Notes: generated from the letters alone by a model not told the origin. A stretch of DNA of 55,631 nt from Burkholderiales bacterium (GCA_947487165.1 CANKWX010000018.1:1-55631); one strand, 5' to 3'. Positions 6,232 to 15,706 are shown, numbered from the stretch's first letter. Numbers and translations: made by a program.

Positions 6232-7857
6232 CTACCGCGCAATGTGAATGCCCTCGCGCTCGCGATCCCAAAGTGCGCTTCGGCGCTCCAGCGCGTCCTG
6301 CTTGAGCTTGTACTTCTCGATTTTCTCGGTCGCGGTCTTGGGCAACTCGGCAATGAATTCGACGAAGCGCGGCACCATGAAGTAATTCATGTGCTCGGCG
6401 GCGAAGTGAACCACCTCGGCATGCGTCATGGACATGCCGGCGTTGAGCACCACATAGACCATGACCTCATCTTCACTCATCTCGGACGGCACCGGCACCG
6501 CGGCCACCTCCAGAATGGCCGGATGTCGCGACAGGATCAGTTCGACCTCATAGGCCGAGATGTTCTCGCCGCGTCGCCGGATGGCTTCCTTCTTGCGATC
6601 GATGAAGTAGAGATAACCGTCGGCATCGAGATAGCCCCGATCGCCGGTACAGAACCAGCCCTCCACAAAGGCGCCCGCGGTCGCCTCAGGCATCTTGTAG
6701 TAGCCATTCATCATCGAGCCTTCATAGCGCGGGCGCATCCGGATTTCACCCACTTCGCCCGGGCCCATGATGCGACCGTCATCATCAACAATCAGCAGGT
6801 CCGAGGCGCCCCGGGCCGAGCCTGCCGAGCCGGCTTTGTCGGGTCGGTCGTCGGGCACGAAGGTGGTCACCGCATAGTTTTCCGACATCGCAAACAGCGA
6901 GGTGACCGCCACCCCATACCGGCTTTTCAGTTCGGCATAGAGCGCCTGCTGCATCGGCACTGCCATGATCTGACGCAGAGCATGATCGCGATCTTCAGGG
7001 CCCTTGGGCAGTTGCAGCAGGATATTGGTCATCGCGCCCAGCGAATTGAACTGGGTGGCGCCGCAGGCGCGGATCTCCTCCCAGAACCGGGTCGCAGAAA
7101 ATCTCGGCGACAGCGCAAAGCTGGCTTCGGCCCACAGCGCCGCGGCGCACGAATACCAGAGTGCATTCACATGAAAGAGCGGCAGGCAGGCATAGATCAC
7201 GTCATCGGACTGATAGCCGTAGTCGGTACTGATCGAACGCCCCACACCCAGCCCCTGCGAATGGGGACACAGCACGCCCTTTGATGGGCCGGTCGTGCCC
7301 GAGGTGTAGACGATCAGATGGGCGTCGTCATGGCGAACACGATCGACCGGTGGCGCAGTCTCATCGTCTGATTCGAAGGCCTTCAGCGACAGAAGCTGCG
7401 CGGCCGACCCGAACCGAGGCGCCAGCTCATTCGGTATCGGGCCCATGAATACATAGGTGCCGAGCTCGGGCAGTGCGCCGGCAACCGCCGCAATGCGATC
7501 GGCCCACTCACTGTCGGCGATCAGCATCTTCGAATCGGACTGCCTGATGAAATAGGCCAGCATGTCGCCCTTGGCCGCGGTGTTCAGCGGCACTGCCACG
7601 GCACCGAGTTTGCCCAGACCCCAGACCACCCATAAAAACTCGGGGCAATTGGGCAGCAGCACCGCCACATGATCGCCATGACCGATGCCATGCGCGGCAA
7701 AGCCGTTGGCATAACGGTTGGTGATCGCCTCGAGCTCGGCGAAGGTGTAGCGCTGGCCCTGCCACAGCAGGAACGGGTGCTCGGGGATGCGCCTTGCTTT
7801 GTCAGCGAGGATCCGGCCGATCGTGCGTTCACCAAGTGGATAGTCAGGAAACGCCAT
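6232..7857 (-). CDS. AMP-forming acyl-CoA synthetase
   Basis: A class I adenylate-forming ligase of about 541 residues. It carries the P-loop motif VYTSGTTGPSKGV, a C-terminal motif with FCTGDRGYLDADGYLYFIDRKK (split here into FCTGDRGYLDADGY and LYFIDRKK), and a lysine near the C-terminus (ATEKIEKYKL) as catalytic lysine. It would activate a carboxylic acid with ATP and CoA to acyl-CoA in the cytoplasm, the entry step of the neighbouring degradation genes. ATG 7857 (MAFPDYPLGE) is chosen because family homology starts there; ATG 7908 would overlap the small upstream gene by 26 nt. Chain length or ring type of the substrate is not readable. Confidence 0.9.
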   Translation of the reverse strand: MAFPDYPLGERTIGRILADKARRIPEHPFLLWQGQRYTFAELEAITNRYANGFAAHGIGHGDHVAVLLPNCPEFLWVVWGLGKLGAVAVPLNTAAKGDMLAYFIRQSDSKMLIADSEWADRIAAVAGALPELGTYVFMGPIPNELAPRFGSAAQLLSLKAFESDDETAPPVDRVRHDDAHLIVYTSGTTGPSKGVLCPHSQGLGVGRSISTDYGYQSDDVIYACLPLFHVNALWYSCAAALWAEASFALSPRFSATRFWEEIRACGATQFNSLGAMTNILLQLPKGPEDRDHALRQIMAVPMQQALYAELKSRYGVAVTSLFAMSENYAVTTFVPDDRPDKAGSAGSARGASDLLIVDDDGRIMGPGEVGEIRMRPRYEGSMMNGYYKMPEATAGAFVEGWFCTGDRGYLDADGYLYFIDRKKEAIRRRGENISAYEVELILSRHPAILEVAAVPVPSEMSEDEVMVYVVLNAGMSMTHAEVVHFAAEHMNYFMVPRFVEFIAELPKTATEKIEKYKLKQDALERRSALWDREREGIHIAR

Positions 7858-7882
7858 TCGACCGAACCCTGCCTTGTCAGGA

Positions 7883-8092
7883 TCAGAGTTTCGCGAGCGC
7901 GGCATCAACCTCGGCCAGCAATGCGTCGGTGATTCTTCCGCCGGAAAAGCCGGCCACCATCTTCAGCGACATGCCACGGGCCATGTCGATCTGAGGATTG
8001 GTCGCCAATTGCGGCATGATCTTGTCGAGCACGGCGCGCGGGCCAGGATTGTCGAGCAGGTCGCCCACGGTTGATTCGATGCTGAAAGCCAT
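7883..8092 (-). CDS. Small conserved helical protein beside the acyl-CoA ligase
   Basis: A 69-residue soluble protein with a good ribosome-binding site (AAAGGA) upstream of ATG 8092. The sequence has two recognisable halves: an N-terminal segment with GDLLDNPGPRAVL, and a segment NPQIDMARGMSLKMVAGF followed by a C-terminal helix. Similar short modules occur as free proteins or as tails of larger enzymes, but I cannot name a function. It is the first gene of the minus-strand operon that continues with the ligase. Its position suggests a role with the acyl-CoA enzymes, but that is context only. Confidence 0.7.
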   Translation of the reverse strand: MAFSIESTVGDLLDNPGPRAVLDKIMPQLATNPQIDMARGMSLKMVAGFSGGRITDALLAEVDAALAKL

Positions 8093-8216
8093 TGTCAGTG
8101 TCCTTTGAATGAAGGTTGGTGAGGCCACCGTGATGATACCCATGCCCGCTGCCGGCCTGCTTGTCTGACGGTCGATCAGCGTCCACTTGACCGCCTGCCC
8201 CAGGACGATTGTTCTC

Positions 8217-9779
8217 GTGAAGCCGATTTCGTCACGCCGCCGCTGGATGGCACAAACCCTTGGCCTGGCCGGCTCCACAGCGGCACTGGCCTGTGCGCCG
8301 GCGAATGCGGCTGCAGCCGCAAACACCGTTTTCACCTCTGACCCCTTCACCCTCGGCGTGGCCAGCGGCTGGCCGAATGAGCAAGGTGCGGTGATTTGGA
8401 CGCGACTCGCCCCGCAGCCGATGCAGGACAATGCCGGGCTCGACCCGGTGCCCATCACGGTTCGCTGGGAGCTCACCGAAGAAGGCGCAACATCGCCGGT
8501 GCAAAGCGGGGCGGTCGAGGCACTGCCCCAGTGGGCGCATTCGGTACGCGTCGAGCTCAAGGGATTGAAACCCCATCGCATCTATCGCTACCGCTTCCTG
8601 TGCGCCGGCGCAGTCAGCCCGCAGGGGCGCTTTCGAACCGCACCGGCTCCCGACCAGGCTCAGAGCCTTCGCCTGGTCTTCGCCTCGTGCCAGCAATACG
8701 AACAGGGCTTCTTCGGTGCGTGGCGACATGCGGTCGCCGATTCGCCCGATCTGGTGGCCTTCCTGGGCGACTACATCTACGAGTCGTCCTGGGGCCGCAA
8801 CCATGTGCGCAAGCACGATGCCGGCGTGCCCCAGACCCTCGAAGCTTATCGCCGGCGTCATGCGCTTTATCGAAGCGACCCCGACCTGCAGGCCGCACAC
8901 GCCGCCTGCGCCTGGCTGCCCACCTGGGACGACCATGAGGTCGAGAACGATTACGCCAACGATCTGTCCGAGCGCGGCACGCCATCCGATCGCTTCCTGC
9001 TGCGCAGGGCCGCCGCCTATCAAACCTATTTCGAGCATATGCCCCTGCCCTGGTCGATGGCACCGAAGGGCCCGTCGATGCCGATCTTCGGCACCCTCGA
9101 CTGGGGCTCGATGGTCAGACTCCACCTGATCGACATCCGTCAGTACCGCTCGCAGCAGGCCTGCTCCGCACCCGGATTTGCCGGCTCACGCGTGGTGGGC
9201 GACGACTGCCTGGCGCTTGCCGACCCGAGCCGCACCCTGCTGGGCGCCGAGCAGGAAGCCTGGCTCACGCGCGCCTTCGTCAGCAGCAAGGCACGCTGGA
9301 ACCTGCTGGCGCAGCAAACCCTTATCTCGCGTGCCGACATAAGGCCCGGCCCCGAGCAGGCCTGGCGGACCGACGGCTGGGACGGCTATCCGCCGGCGAG
9401 GCGCCGTCTGCTCGAAATGGTTCGCGGCAGTGGCGCCGCCAATCCGGTCGCAATTGGTGGTGATGTCCACATCTTTTATGCCGGCGAGTTGCATGAAGAC
9501 CCCGACCGTCCCGGCGACAAGCCCGCCATGGTCGAGTTCGTCGGCGGCTCGATCACCTCGCAGGCCCGGGCTCAGAGCCGCATCGACAGCATGCTGGCCG
9601 AGAACCCCCAGCTGAAATACGGAGAGGGCCGCTTTCGCGGCTATGGCCTGATGCAGATCGACTCGGGTCGGGCGCGGGTCACGATGCGGGGCATCGACGA
9701 CCCGACCAGGACAGATACCGGTGTGCGCGATCTGCGCAGCTTCGAGGTCCGCGACGGTGTCGGGCGGCTCGAAGGCTAA
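8217..9779 (+). CDS. phoD: PhoD-type alkaline phosphatase/phosphodiesterase, Tat-exported
   Basis: A protein of about 520 residues beginning with SSRRRWMAQTLGLAGSTAAL, a twin-arginine signal, so it should be exported folded to the periplasm. PhoD enzymes hydrolyse phosphate mono- and diesters using Ca and Fe. Matching motifs are FASCQQYEQGFF, DLVAFLGDYIYE, TWDDHEVENDYAND and AIGGDVHIFYAGEL, which hold the metal ligands. GTG 8217 is preferred because it places the Tat motif near the N-terminus and has AGGA upstream; TTG 8187 is an alternative. The next gene starts 100 bp later, so co-transcription with the acyl-CoA dehydrogenases is possible but not required. Its relation to the surrounding catabolism is unclear. 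Confidence 0.88.
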   Translation: MKPISSRRRWMAQTLGLAGSTAALACAPANAAAAANTVFTSDPFTLGVASGWPNEQGAVIWTRLAPQPMQDNAGLDPVPITVRWELTEEGATSPVQSGAVEALPQWAHSVRVELKGLKPHRIYRYRFLCAGAVSPQGRFRTAPAPDQAQSLRLVFASCQQYEQGFFGAWRHAVADSPDLVAFLGDYIYESSWGRNHVRKHDAGVPQTLEAYRRRHALYRSDPDLQAAHAACAWLPTWDDHEVENDYANDLSERGTPSDRFLLRRAAAYQTYFEHMPLPWSMAPKGPSMPIFGTLDWGSMVRLHLIDIRQYRSQQACSAPGFAGSRVVGDDCLALADPSRTLLGAEQEAWLTRAFVSSKARWNLLAQQTLISRADIRPGPEQAWRTDGWDGYPPARRRLLEMVRGSGAANPVAIGGDVHIFYAGELHEDPDRPGDKPAMVEFVGGSITSQARAQSRIDSMLAENPQLKYGEGRFRGYGLMQIDSGRARVTMRGIDDPTRTDTGVRDLRSFEVRDGVGRLEG

Positions 9780-9879
9780 GGAGGGTTTCAAAGAAGCGTA
9801 TTCCGACTTTCCCTGCACGACCAAGCGCGGCATTAGCGCATGGGCGATGATGCGCCACTGGCTTGCCACAGGACACCTC

Positions 9880-11037
9880 ATGAAATTCAGCTTCTCATCC
9901 GAACAGGAAGAATTCCGGGCGGCCGTGCGCCGCTTTCTTGCCGATCGCTCGCCGACCAAGGAAGTCCGCCGCCTGATGGAGACCGAGTCGGGCTTCGATC
10001 GCGACGCCTGGAAAGCGCTCAACAGCGAACTCGGCTTATGCGCGGTGCGCATCCCTGAATCGATGGGCGGCCACGGCTTCGGTTTCAGCGAGCACTGCAT
10101 CGTGCTCGAAGAAATGGGCCGGGCGCTGCTGTGCGCGCCCTACTTCGCTTCCACCGTGCTGGGCGCGGGTGCCATCCTGAATGCCGGCACGCCGATGCAG
10201 CAGCAGGCGCTGTTGCCCGGAATCGCCTCGGGCGAAACCATTGCCACCCTGGCAAGCACTGAAGAAGGCGGCGCCTGGGACGCTGCCGCCACGACGCTTA
10301 CCGCAATGAAGTCAGGCGGCCGCTGGCAGCTCAACGGACACAAGCGCTTCGTGCTCGATGGTCACAGCGCCGACCTGATCGTGGTGCTGGCCCGCGCCCC
10401 CGGGTCATCGGGCAACGACGGCCTGTCGCTTTTTACCGTTCAAGGCGCGGCGTCGGGCCTGTCGCGCCGCGTGCTCACCACGCTCGATCCAACCCGCAAG
10501 CTTGCGCACCTTACCTTCAACGATGTCGAGGCCCAATTGCTCGGCGAGGAAGGCCAGGGTGCTGCGCCCTTCGAGAAGACCATGATCGAAGCCGCGATCT
10601 GCCTGTCCAACGAGATGGTCGGCGGTGCGGCGCGCCTGCGCGAAGACGCGCTTGCCTACGCGATGATGCGCATGCAGTTCGGCCGCGTGATTGGTGCCTT
10701 CCAGTCGATGAAGCACAAGCAGGCCGACATGCTGCTAGAGGTTGAGCTCGCCAAATCGGCGGCCTATTTCGCAGCCGCCGCACTCGACGAACAGGATGCC
10801 GACATCGCGGTCACCGCATCGCTCGCCAAGGCCTGCGCGAGCGACACCTATCTGCAGACCGCCATCCATGCCATCCAGATTCATGGCGGCATCGGCTTTA
10901 CCTGGGACAACGACACGCACCTGTGGTTCAAGCGAGCCAAGAGTTCGGAGGCGCTGTTCGGCGATGCCCATCTGCACCGCGAACGCATGATGGCGCAGAT
11001 GGCTGCGCTCGCCCCTGCAAGCAAGCTTGCCGCCTGA
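9880..11037 (+). CDS. Acyl-CoA dehydrogenase, first of an adjacent pair
   Basis: A 385-residue flavoprotein. The N-terminal helical domain starts MKFSFSSEQEEFRAAVRRFL, the middle beta domain has TIATLASTEEGG, and the C-terminal domain ends with QIHGGIGFTWDNDTHLWFKR, the family's FAD/dimer motif. It oxidises an acyl-CoA to the enoyl-CoA and passes electrons to ETF. ATG 9880 has an AGGA site 7 nt upstream. It is directly followed by a second, divergent acyl-CoA dehydrogenase; such unlike pairs form heterotetramers in steroid and cyclic-acid degradation, which is possible here. The substrate is unknown. Confidence 0.9.
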   Translation: MKFSFSSEQEEFRAAVRRFLADRSPTKEVRRLMETESGFDRDAWKALNSELGLCAVRIPESMGGHGFGFSEHCIVLEEMGRALLCAPYFASTVLGAGAILNAGTPMQQQALLPGIASGETIATLASTEEGGAWDAAATTLTAMKSGGRWQLNGHKRFVLDGHSADLIVVLARAPGSSGNDGLSLFTVQGAASGLSRRVLTTLDPTRKLAHLTFNDVEAQLLGEEGQGAAPFEKTMIEAAICLSNEMVGGAARLREDALAYAMMRMQFGRVIGAFQSMKHKQADMLLEVELAKSAAYFAAAALDEQDADIAVTASLAKACASDTYLQTAIHAIQIHGGIGFTWDNDTHLWFKRAKSSEALFGDAHLHRERMMAQMAALAPASKLAA

Positions 11038-11050
11038 GGAGACATACGAC

Positions 11051-12310
11051 ATGACTGAACAGACAGAATCCTCGGTGCGCGCCGAAGTGCGTGCCTGGCT
11101 CGAGGCCAACTGGAATCCCGACAGCAGCCTGGTCGACTGGCGCAACAAACTGATGGATAACGGCTGGGGCACACCTCACTGGCCGACTGAGTGGTATGGC
11201 CGCGGCCTGCCGGTCGGGCTGCAGCCGATCGTCGAAGAAGAGTTCAAGCGCATCGGTGCGGTTGGCGTGGCCCGGGTCGGCATTCGCGTGCTGGCGGCCG
11301 CGACCATCCTCGCGCACGGCACCGACGAACAGAAAAAACGTTTTTTACGCCCCAGCATGACCGGCGAAGAAGCCTGGTGCCAGCTCTTCAGTGAACCCGG
11401 CAGCGGGTCGGACGCAGCCGGCGCAGTCACCCGCGCCGATCGCAAGGGCGATCACTATGTGATCAACGGCCAGAAGCTCTGGACCTCGGGCGCGCAGAAA
11501 GCCGACTTCGCTCTGCTGCTGGCGCGCACCGACTGGGACAAGACCAAGCATGCCGGCCTGTCCTTTTTCATCATCGACATGCATCAGCCCGGCATCACGG
11601 TGCAGCCGCTCAAGCAGATGAATGGCCATGCCACCTTCAACCAGGTCTTCATTACCGATGCGACCGTGCCCGCCGACTGGCTGGTGGCAGGCGAAGGCAA
11701 GGGCTGGGCGGTCGCCACCACCACGCTGATGCACGAGCGGCGCGCCGCCGATTCGCTGCGCTCCTGGGGTGCAGCGACCTCGGATCGACCGGGTCGCATT
11801 TATGACGAAGAGCGCGCCGAAGCCGAAATCGCGCTCGCGCCCTACAAGTGGTATCCCAATCGCGCCGGCCGGATCGATCTGATCATTCCGCGGGCCAAGG
11901 AAACCGGCAAGCTCGATGACCCGGCGGTGCGCCAGGAAATCGCGCGGCTGCTGACTCTGTCGAAGTCGGCCGAATGGACCGCGCGGCGTGCGCGCAGCGC
12001 GCAGGAACAGGGCCGCCCGCAAGGCCCCGAGGGCTCGCTTGGCAAACTCGCGGCCAGCCATATCGCCCGCGCCGCAGCGCGGGTACATACCCTGCTGAGT
12101 GGCGCCGACTCCCTGTTGGCCGGCGCTGATAGTCCGCACGCCGGCACGATCGCCGAGATCCTGGTGTCAGTGCCGGCCACCTCGATCGCCGGCGGCACCG
12201 ACGAGATCCAGCGCAACATCATTGCCGAGCGCGTACTCGGCATGCCAAAGGAGCCTAGCATCGACAGCGACAAGCCCTATCGCGACGTGCCGCGCAACGG
12301 CGCGGGATGA
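11051..12310 (+). CDS. Acyl-CoA dehydrogenase, second of an adjacent pair
   Basis: A 419-residue protein with a 13-nt gap after the first dehydrogenase and a GAGGAG site before ATG 11051. It has the middle-domain motif EAWCQLFSEPGSGSDAAG and the C-terminal SIAGGTDEIQRNIIAERVLG, both diagnostic. This longer type is common among enzymes acting on branched or cyclic acyl-CoAs. Together with its neighbour it probably makes a heteromeric enzyme, an inference from order. The stop overlaps the kynureninase start by 4 nt. Confidence 0.9.
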   Translation: MTEQTESSVRAEVRAWLEANWNPDSSLVDWRNKLMDNGWGTPHWPTEWYGRGLPVGLQPIVEEEFKRIGAVGVARVGIRVLAAATILAHGTDEQKKRFLRPSMTGEEAWCQLFSEPGSGSDAAGAVTRADRKGDHYVINGQKLWTSGAQKADFALLLARTDWDKTKHAGLSFFIIDMHQPGITVQPLKQMNGHATFNQVFITDATVPADWLVAGEGKGWAVATTTLMHERRAADSLRSWGAATSDRPGRIYDEERAEAEIALAPYKWYPNRAGRIDLIIPRAKETGKLDDPAVRQEIARLLTLSKSAEWTARRARSAQEQGRPQGPEGSLGKLAASHIARAAARVHTLLSGADSLLAGADSPHAGTIAEILVSVPATSIAGGTDEIQRNIIAERVLGMPKEPSIDSDKPYRDVPRNGAG

Positions 12311-13590
12311 GCCTGGCGCGCTTCACCCGCGCTGACTGCGAGACCCTGGATCAACAGGACTCGCTCTCAGCGCTGCGCAATCAGTTTTCACTGCCCGAGG
12401 GCGTCGTCTACCTCGACGGCAATTCGCTCGGACCGCTGCCGGTGGCCACCCCCGGGCGTGTCGCACGCACGTTGAGTGAAGAATGGGGCAAGGGCCTGAT
12501 CACCAGCTGGAACACCGCCGGCTGGCTCGATCTGCCGCAGCAGGTCGGCGACAAGATCGCGCGTCTGATTGGCGCGCACCCCGGCGAGGTGGTGGCTGCC
12601 GACAGCACCTCAATCAATCTCTACAAGACGCTTAGTGCGGCCCTGAACATCGCCGCCGATGATCCGCGCCGAACCGCGATCGTGAGCGAGCGCGGCAATT
12701 TCCCGACCGACCTCTATATCGCGCAGTCGCTGTGCCGGGATCGCGGACTGGCGCTGCGACTGGTCGAACGCGATGAGCTTGCTGTCGCCTTGCGCGACGA
12801 CGTCGCCGTGCTGATGCTCACCCATATCGACTACCGGACCGGCGCGATGCACGATATGGCCGCGCTGAGTGCGCAGGCGCATGAGGCCGGCATCCTGACC
12901 GTCTGGGACCTGGCCCACAGCGCCGGCGCGGTGCCGGTCGATCTCAATGTTGCGGGGGCCGACTTTGCAGTCGGTTGCGGTTACAAATACCTCAATGGCG
13001 GCCCCGGCGCCCCGGCCTTTTTATGGATGAATCCGCGCCATGCCGATCACATCAGGCAGCCGCTGACCGGCTGGTGGGGCCATGCGACGCCCTTTGCGTT
13101 CACGACTGATTACATCCCTGCTGCCGGTATCAATGGATTTCAAAGCGGCACGCCATCGATCCTGGGCCTTGCCGCACTCGATTGCGGACTCGACACCCTG
13201 CTTGCGGCCGAAGCCTTTGGCGGCATGACAGCACTGCGGCAAAAATCGCTCGCGCTGACATCCCTTTTCATGACACTCGTGCAGGAGCGCCTGCAGGGTC
13301 ATGGCTTTGAGATCGTCACGCCCACCGATGAGCCACTGCGCGGATCGCAGGTCAGCCTGAGCCGTGCGGATGGCGCCTGGGCCATCATGCAGGCGCTGAT
13401 CGAGCGCGGCGTGATCGGCGACTTTCGCGCGGGCGATGGCGGGCAGCAGCACGACCTCCTGCGATTCGGATTTGCGCCGCTCTATACCAGTCATGCCGAC
13501 GTCTGGCAGGCGGTCGATCAGCTGCATCAGGTGATGCAAAGCGGACAGTGGCGCGAGCCGCGCTTTGCCCAGCGCCGCGCGGTGACCTGA
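12307..13590 (+). CDS. kynU: Kynureninase (PLP-dependent hydrolase)
   Basis: A 427-residue fold type I PLP enzyme. The family signature is complete: VYLDGNSLGPLP at the N-terminus, LTHIDYRTGAMHD, VWDLAHSAGAVPVDL, and the PLP lysine K227 in GCGYKYLNGGPGAP. Kynureninase splits kynurenine into anthranilate and alanine. No other kynurenine-pathway gene lies in the window. Instead the start overlaps the stop of an acyl-CoA dehydrogenase by 4 nt (ATGA), so the two are translationally coupled. This is odd for a tryptophan enzyme. It may serve a carbon-carbon hydrolysis step in the local pathway, or simply be an opportunistic operon member. Confidence 0.9.
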   Translation: MSLARFTRADCETLDQQDSLSALRNQFSLPEGVVYLDGNSLGPLPVATPGRVARTLSEEWGKGLITSWNTAGWLDLPQQVGDKIARLIGAHPGEVVAADSTSINLYKTLSAALNIAADDPRRTAIVSERGNFPTDLYIAQSLCRDRGLALRLVERDELAVALRDDVAVLMLTHIDYRTGAMHDMAALSAQAHEAGILTVWDLAHSAGAVPVDLNVAGADFAVGCGYKYLNGGPGAPAFLWMNPRHADHIRQPLTGWWGHATPFAFTTDYIPAAGINGFQSGTPSILGLAALDCGLDTLLAAEAFGGMTALRQKSLALTSLFMTLVQERLQGHGFEIVTPTDEPLRGSQVSLSRADGAWAIMQALIERGVIGDFRAGDGGQQHDLLRFGFAPLYTSHADVWQAVDQLHQVMQSGQWREPRFAQRRAVT

Positions 13591-13606
13591 CCGGACTCGA
13601 AAGGGG

Positions 13607-14083
13607 TCAGCCGGGCGCGTCGCGCCAGATCGGGCCACGTGCACGAACCGGATCCAGAAGATCGTAGTCGCCGGCAGGCACCTCGAAGCCTTTCGGAAAG
13701 GGCGCTCGCGCCTCCATGCCAAGCGATCGCATCACCCGGTCATCGCGGTAATAGCACTGCACGCACAGGGTCACAAGCAGCGCGAAGTGCTTCATGTCGG
13801 TGCGCCTGAAATCATCGAGCGCCTGCGGTTGCGCATCGGCGGCGAGTGTGTGAAAGCTCTGCCCGCACAGCGCATCGAGCCGATCGAGTGCGGTCATCAG
13901 TGCTGCGGCCTGCGCCTTGAGCGAATTGAGAAGGTCGGCCACGATCAGCGGATCATCGGCGCCCGGCACGTCGAAGGTCTCGCTTGCCGGAATCATGCAG
14001 CCCAACACTGCCAGCAGCGAGCGGCGCTGGCCCGGTGACAGCGGCGAATCGATCGCGGCGCTTTGAATGGGTACAGGCGTCAT
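13607..14083 (-). CDS. Gluconate-2-dehydrogenase subunit-3-like small subunit
   Basis: A 158-residue protein placed directly after the GMC oxidoreductase (start 14083, partner stop 14088). It has an early helix (SPGQRRSLLAVLGCMIP), a central region with LLNSLKAQAAALMTALDRLD, and a C-terminal YYRDDRVMRSLGMEARAPFPKGFEV, the last resembling the conserved end of subunit 3 of membrane-bound GMC dehydrogenases. Such subunits accompany the FAD subunit, often help its export and stability, and are sometimes Tat-targeted; no clear signal is visible here. It is convergent with kynU, with 16 bp between them. Confidence 0.7.
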   Translation of the reverse strand: MTPVPIQSAAIDSPLSPGQRRSLLAVLGCMIPASETFDVPGADDPLIVADLLNSLKAQAAALMTALDRLDALCGQSFHTLAADAQPQALDDFRRTDMKHFALLVTLCVQCYYRDDRVMRSLGMEARAPFPKGFEVPAGDYDLLDPVRARGPIWRDAPG

Positions 14084-14087
14084 GAGC

Positions 14088-15695
14088 TCAGTCGAAAAGA
14101 TTGGCCAGCCGGCGCTTGATGTTGTCGGCGACATAAAGGGCCAGCGCCTGGATCGTACTGGTCGGATTGACACCGGCCGAGGTCACAAAAATGCTGCCGT
14201 CGACGATGAAGAGATTCTTCACATCATGGCTGCGGCCCCATTCATTGACCACCGACCGCTCGGGGTCGGTCCCCATGCGCGCGGTGCCCATGTTGTGCCA
14301 GCCGCCGATCGACAGCGGCGAGGTCACCGAGACATCGACCGCGCCGGCTGCACGCAGCACCTCGGTGGCCCGCGCCGCGCTGTGCGCCAGCATCTTCAGG
14401 CTGTTCTCGCTCAGGGTGTAGGTCACTTTCGGTGCCGGAATGCCGCTCGAGTCTTTCAGTACCGGATCGAGCGTGACCCGGTTATGGGCTTCGGGCAGGT
14501 CTTCGCAGATGGCGACAAGGCCAGCGATGCGATCGAAGAGACCGCGATAGGCGCCATGATGGCCGGCACCCATCGGGACCTTGCCCGAAAGCATGCCGAT
14601 CAGGGCGGTCTGCACCGGGCCGCGGCCGCGCGTGGTCTCGAAGGTATAGCCGCGCACGAAGCCGCGCGATGGGTCGGTCTCATAAAACTGCTGACTCCAG
14701 ACCGCATCGATCGGGCCGCGATGGCCATCGAGCGCCGCCTCGAAGCGGCCATAGACGCCGGCATAGGGATGAAACATCAGATTGCGCCCGACCATGCCGC
14801 TCGAATTGGCCAGGCCGTCGGGGTGCCGTGAGGAGGCCGAGTTGAGCAGGATGCGCGGCGTGCCGATGCCGTTGCAGGCCACGATCACTACCTCGGCCGG
14901 CTGGAACTGCTCGATGCCGTGCTCGTCGAAATAGATCACCCCGCTTGCCATCCCGGCGTCGTTGGTGGTGATCTCGCGCACCCGGCAGCGGGTACGCAGC
15001 ATCACGCCCGCCCGCAGGGCCTCAGGCCAGTAGGTGATGTCGGTGCTGGCTTTGGCGCCCTGGGCGCAGCCGGCGATGCACTGGCCGAGATTGATGCAGG
15101 GCGCACGCCCGCCATATTCCTGCGTGGCAATCGTGCTGTCGGACGGCCACCAGTGCCAGCCGAGCTGGTTGAAGCCCTGGCCGAGCGCCATGCCGGTGCG
15201 ACCCAGCGGCAGCGGTGGCATCACCGGCGTCTTGGGCGGATAGGCCGGATCACCCGCCAGCCCCGAGACGCCCATCATCCGGTCGTTTTCAGCGTAATAG
15301 GGCTCGAGCGTGCGGTAGTCGATCGGCCAGTCGTCGGCCACGCCATCGAGACTTCGCACCCGGAAATCGGAGGGGTGAAAGCGCGGAAAATGGCCGGCAT
15401 AGAGCACGGTGCCACCGCCCACGCCATTGAAGTTGGCGACCTTGATCGGCGAGTCGTCTTCGTTGACCGGATAGTCGACGTCGCTCGCGCGACGGTTCGG
15501 GCTGAAATGGAATTCATCCATCTGGCGCGCTTCGTAGTCGCGGCCATTGCTCGGATAGTCGGTGGGCTTGACCCAGTCGCCCTGCTCCAGACACAGGATG
15601 CGCATCCGTGTCTCGGCAAGGCTCCAGGCCACCGCCGCGCCCGACGCCCCCGCACCGATAATCAGCACATCGACCGGTGCGTTCACTGCGCTCAT
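14088..15695 (-). CDS. GMC-family FAD oxidoreductase
   Basis: A 535-residue flavoprotein. The N-terminal dinucleotide-binding motif is VLIIGAGASGAAVAWSLAE, followed by GGGTVLYAGHFPRF and, near the C-terminus, WHNMGTARMG and FIVDGSIFVTSAGVNPTSTI, the GMC signatures with active-site His and Asn. A cysteine-rich segment (CINLGQCIAGCAQGAK) is typical of the dehydrogenase branch. It oxidises an alcohol group, passing electrons to a membrane acceptor. ATG 15695 is used because the FAD motif follows directly; the longer frame overlaps the hydratase gene. It works with the subunit-3-like protein encoded next to it. Confidence 0.9.
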   Translation of the reverse strand: MSAVNAPVDVLIIGAGASGAAVAWSLAETRMRILCLEQGDWVKPTDYPSNGRDYEARQMDEFHFSPNRRASDVDYPVNEDDSPIKVANFNGVGGGTVLYAGHFPRFHPSDFRVRSLDGVADDWPIDYRTLEPYYAENDRMMGVSGLAGDPAYPPKTPVMPPLPLGRTGMALGQGFNQLGWHWWPSDSTIATQEYGGRAPCINLGQCIAGCAQGAKASTDITYWPEALRAGVMLRTRCRVREITTNDAGMASGVIYFDEHGIEQFQPAEVVIVACNGIGTPRILLNSASSRHPDGLANSSGMVGRNLMFHPYAGVYGRFEAALDGHRGPIDAVWSQQFYETDPSRGFVRGYTFETTRGRGPVQTALIGMLSGKVPMGAGHHGAYRGLFDRIAGLVAICEDLPEAHNRVTLDPVLKDSSGIPAPKVTYTLSENSLKMLAHSAARATEVLRAAGAVDVSVTSPLSIGGWHNMGTARMGTDPERSVVNEWGRSHDVKNLFIVDGSIFVTSAGVNPTSTIQALALYVADNIKRRLANLFD

Positions 15696-15706
15696 CGATT
15701 CACGCT

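Noticed and set aside
5932-7284. Long plus-strand frame of 450 codons
   Set aside because: It is antisense to the thiolase-like and ligase genes, His/Arg/Gly-rich, with no family features; such frames are common in GC-rich DNA.
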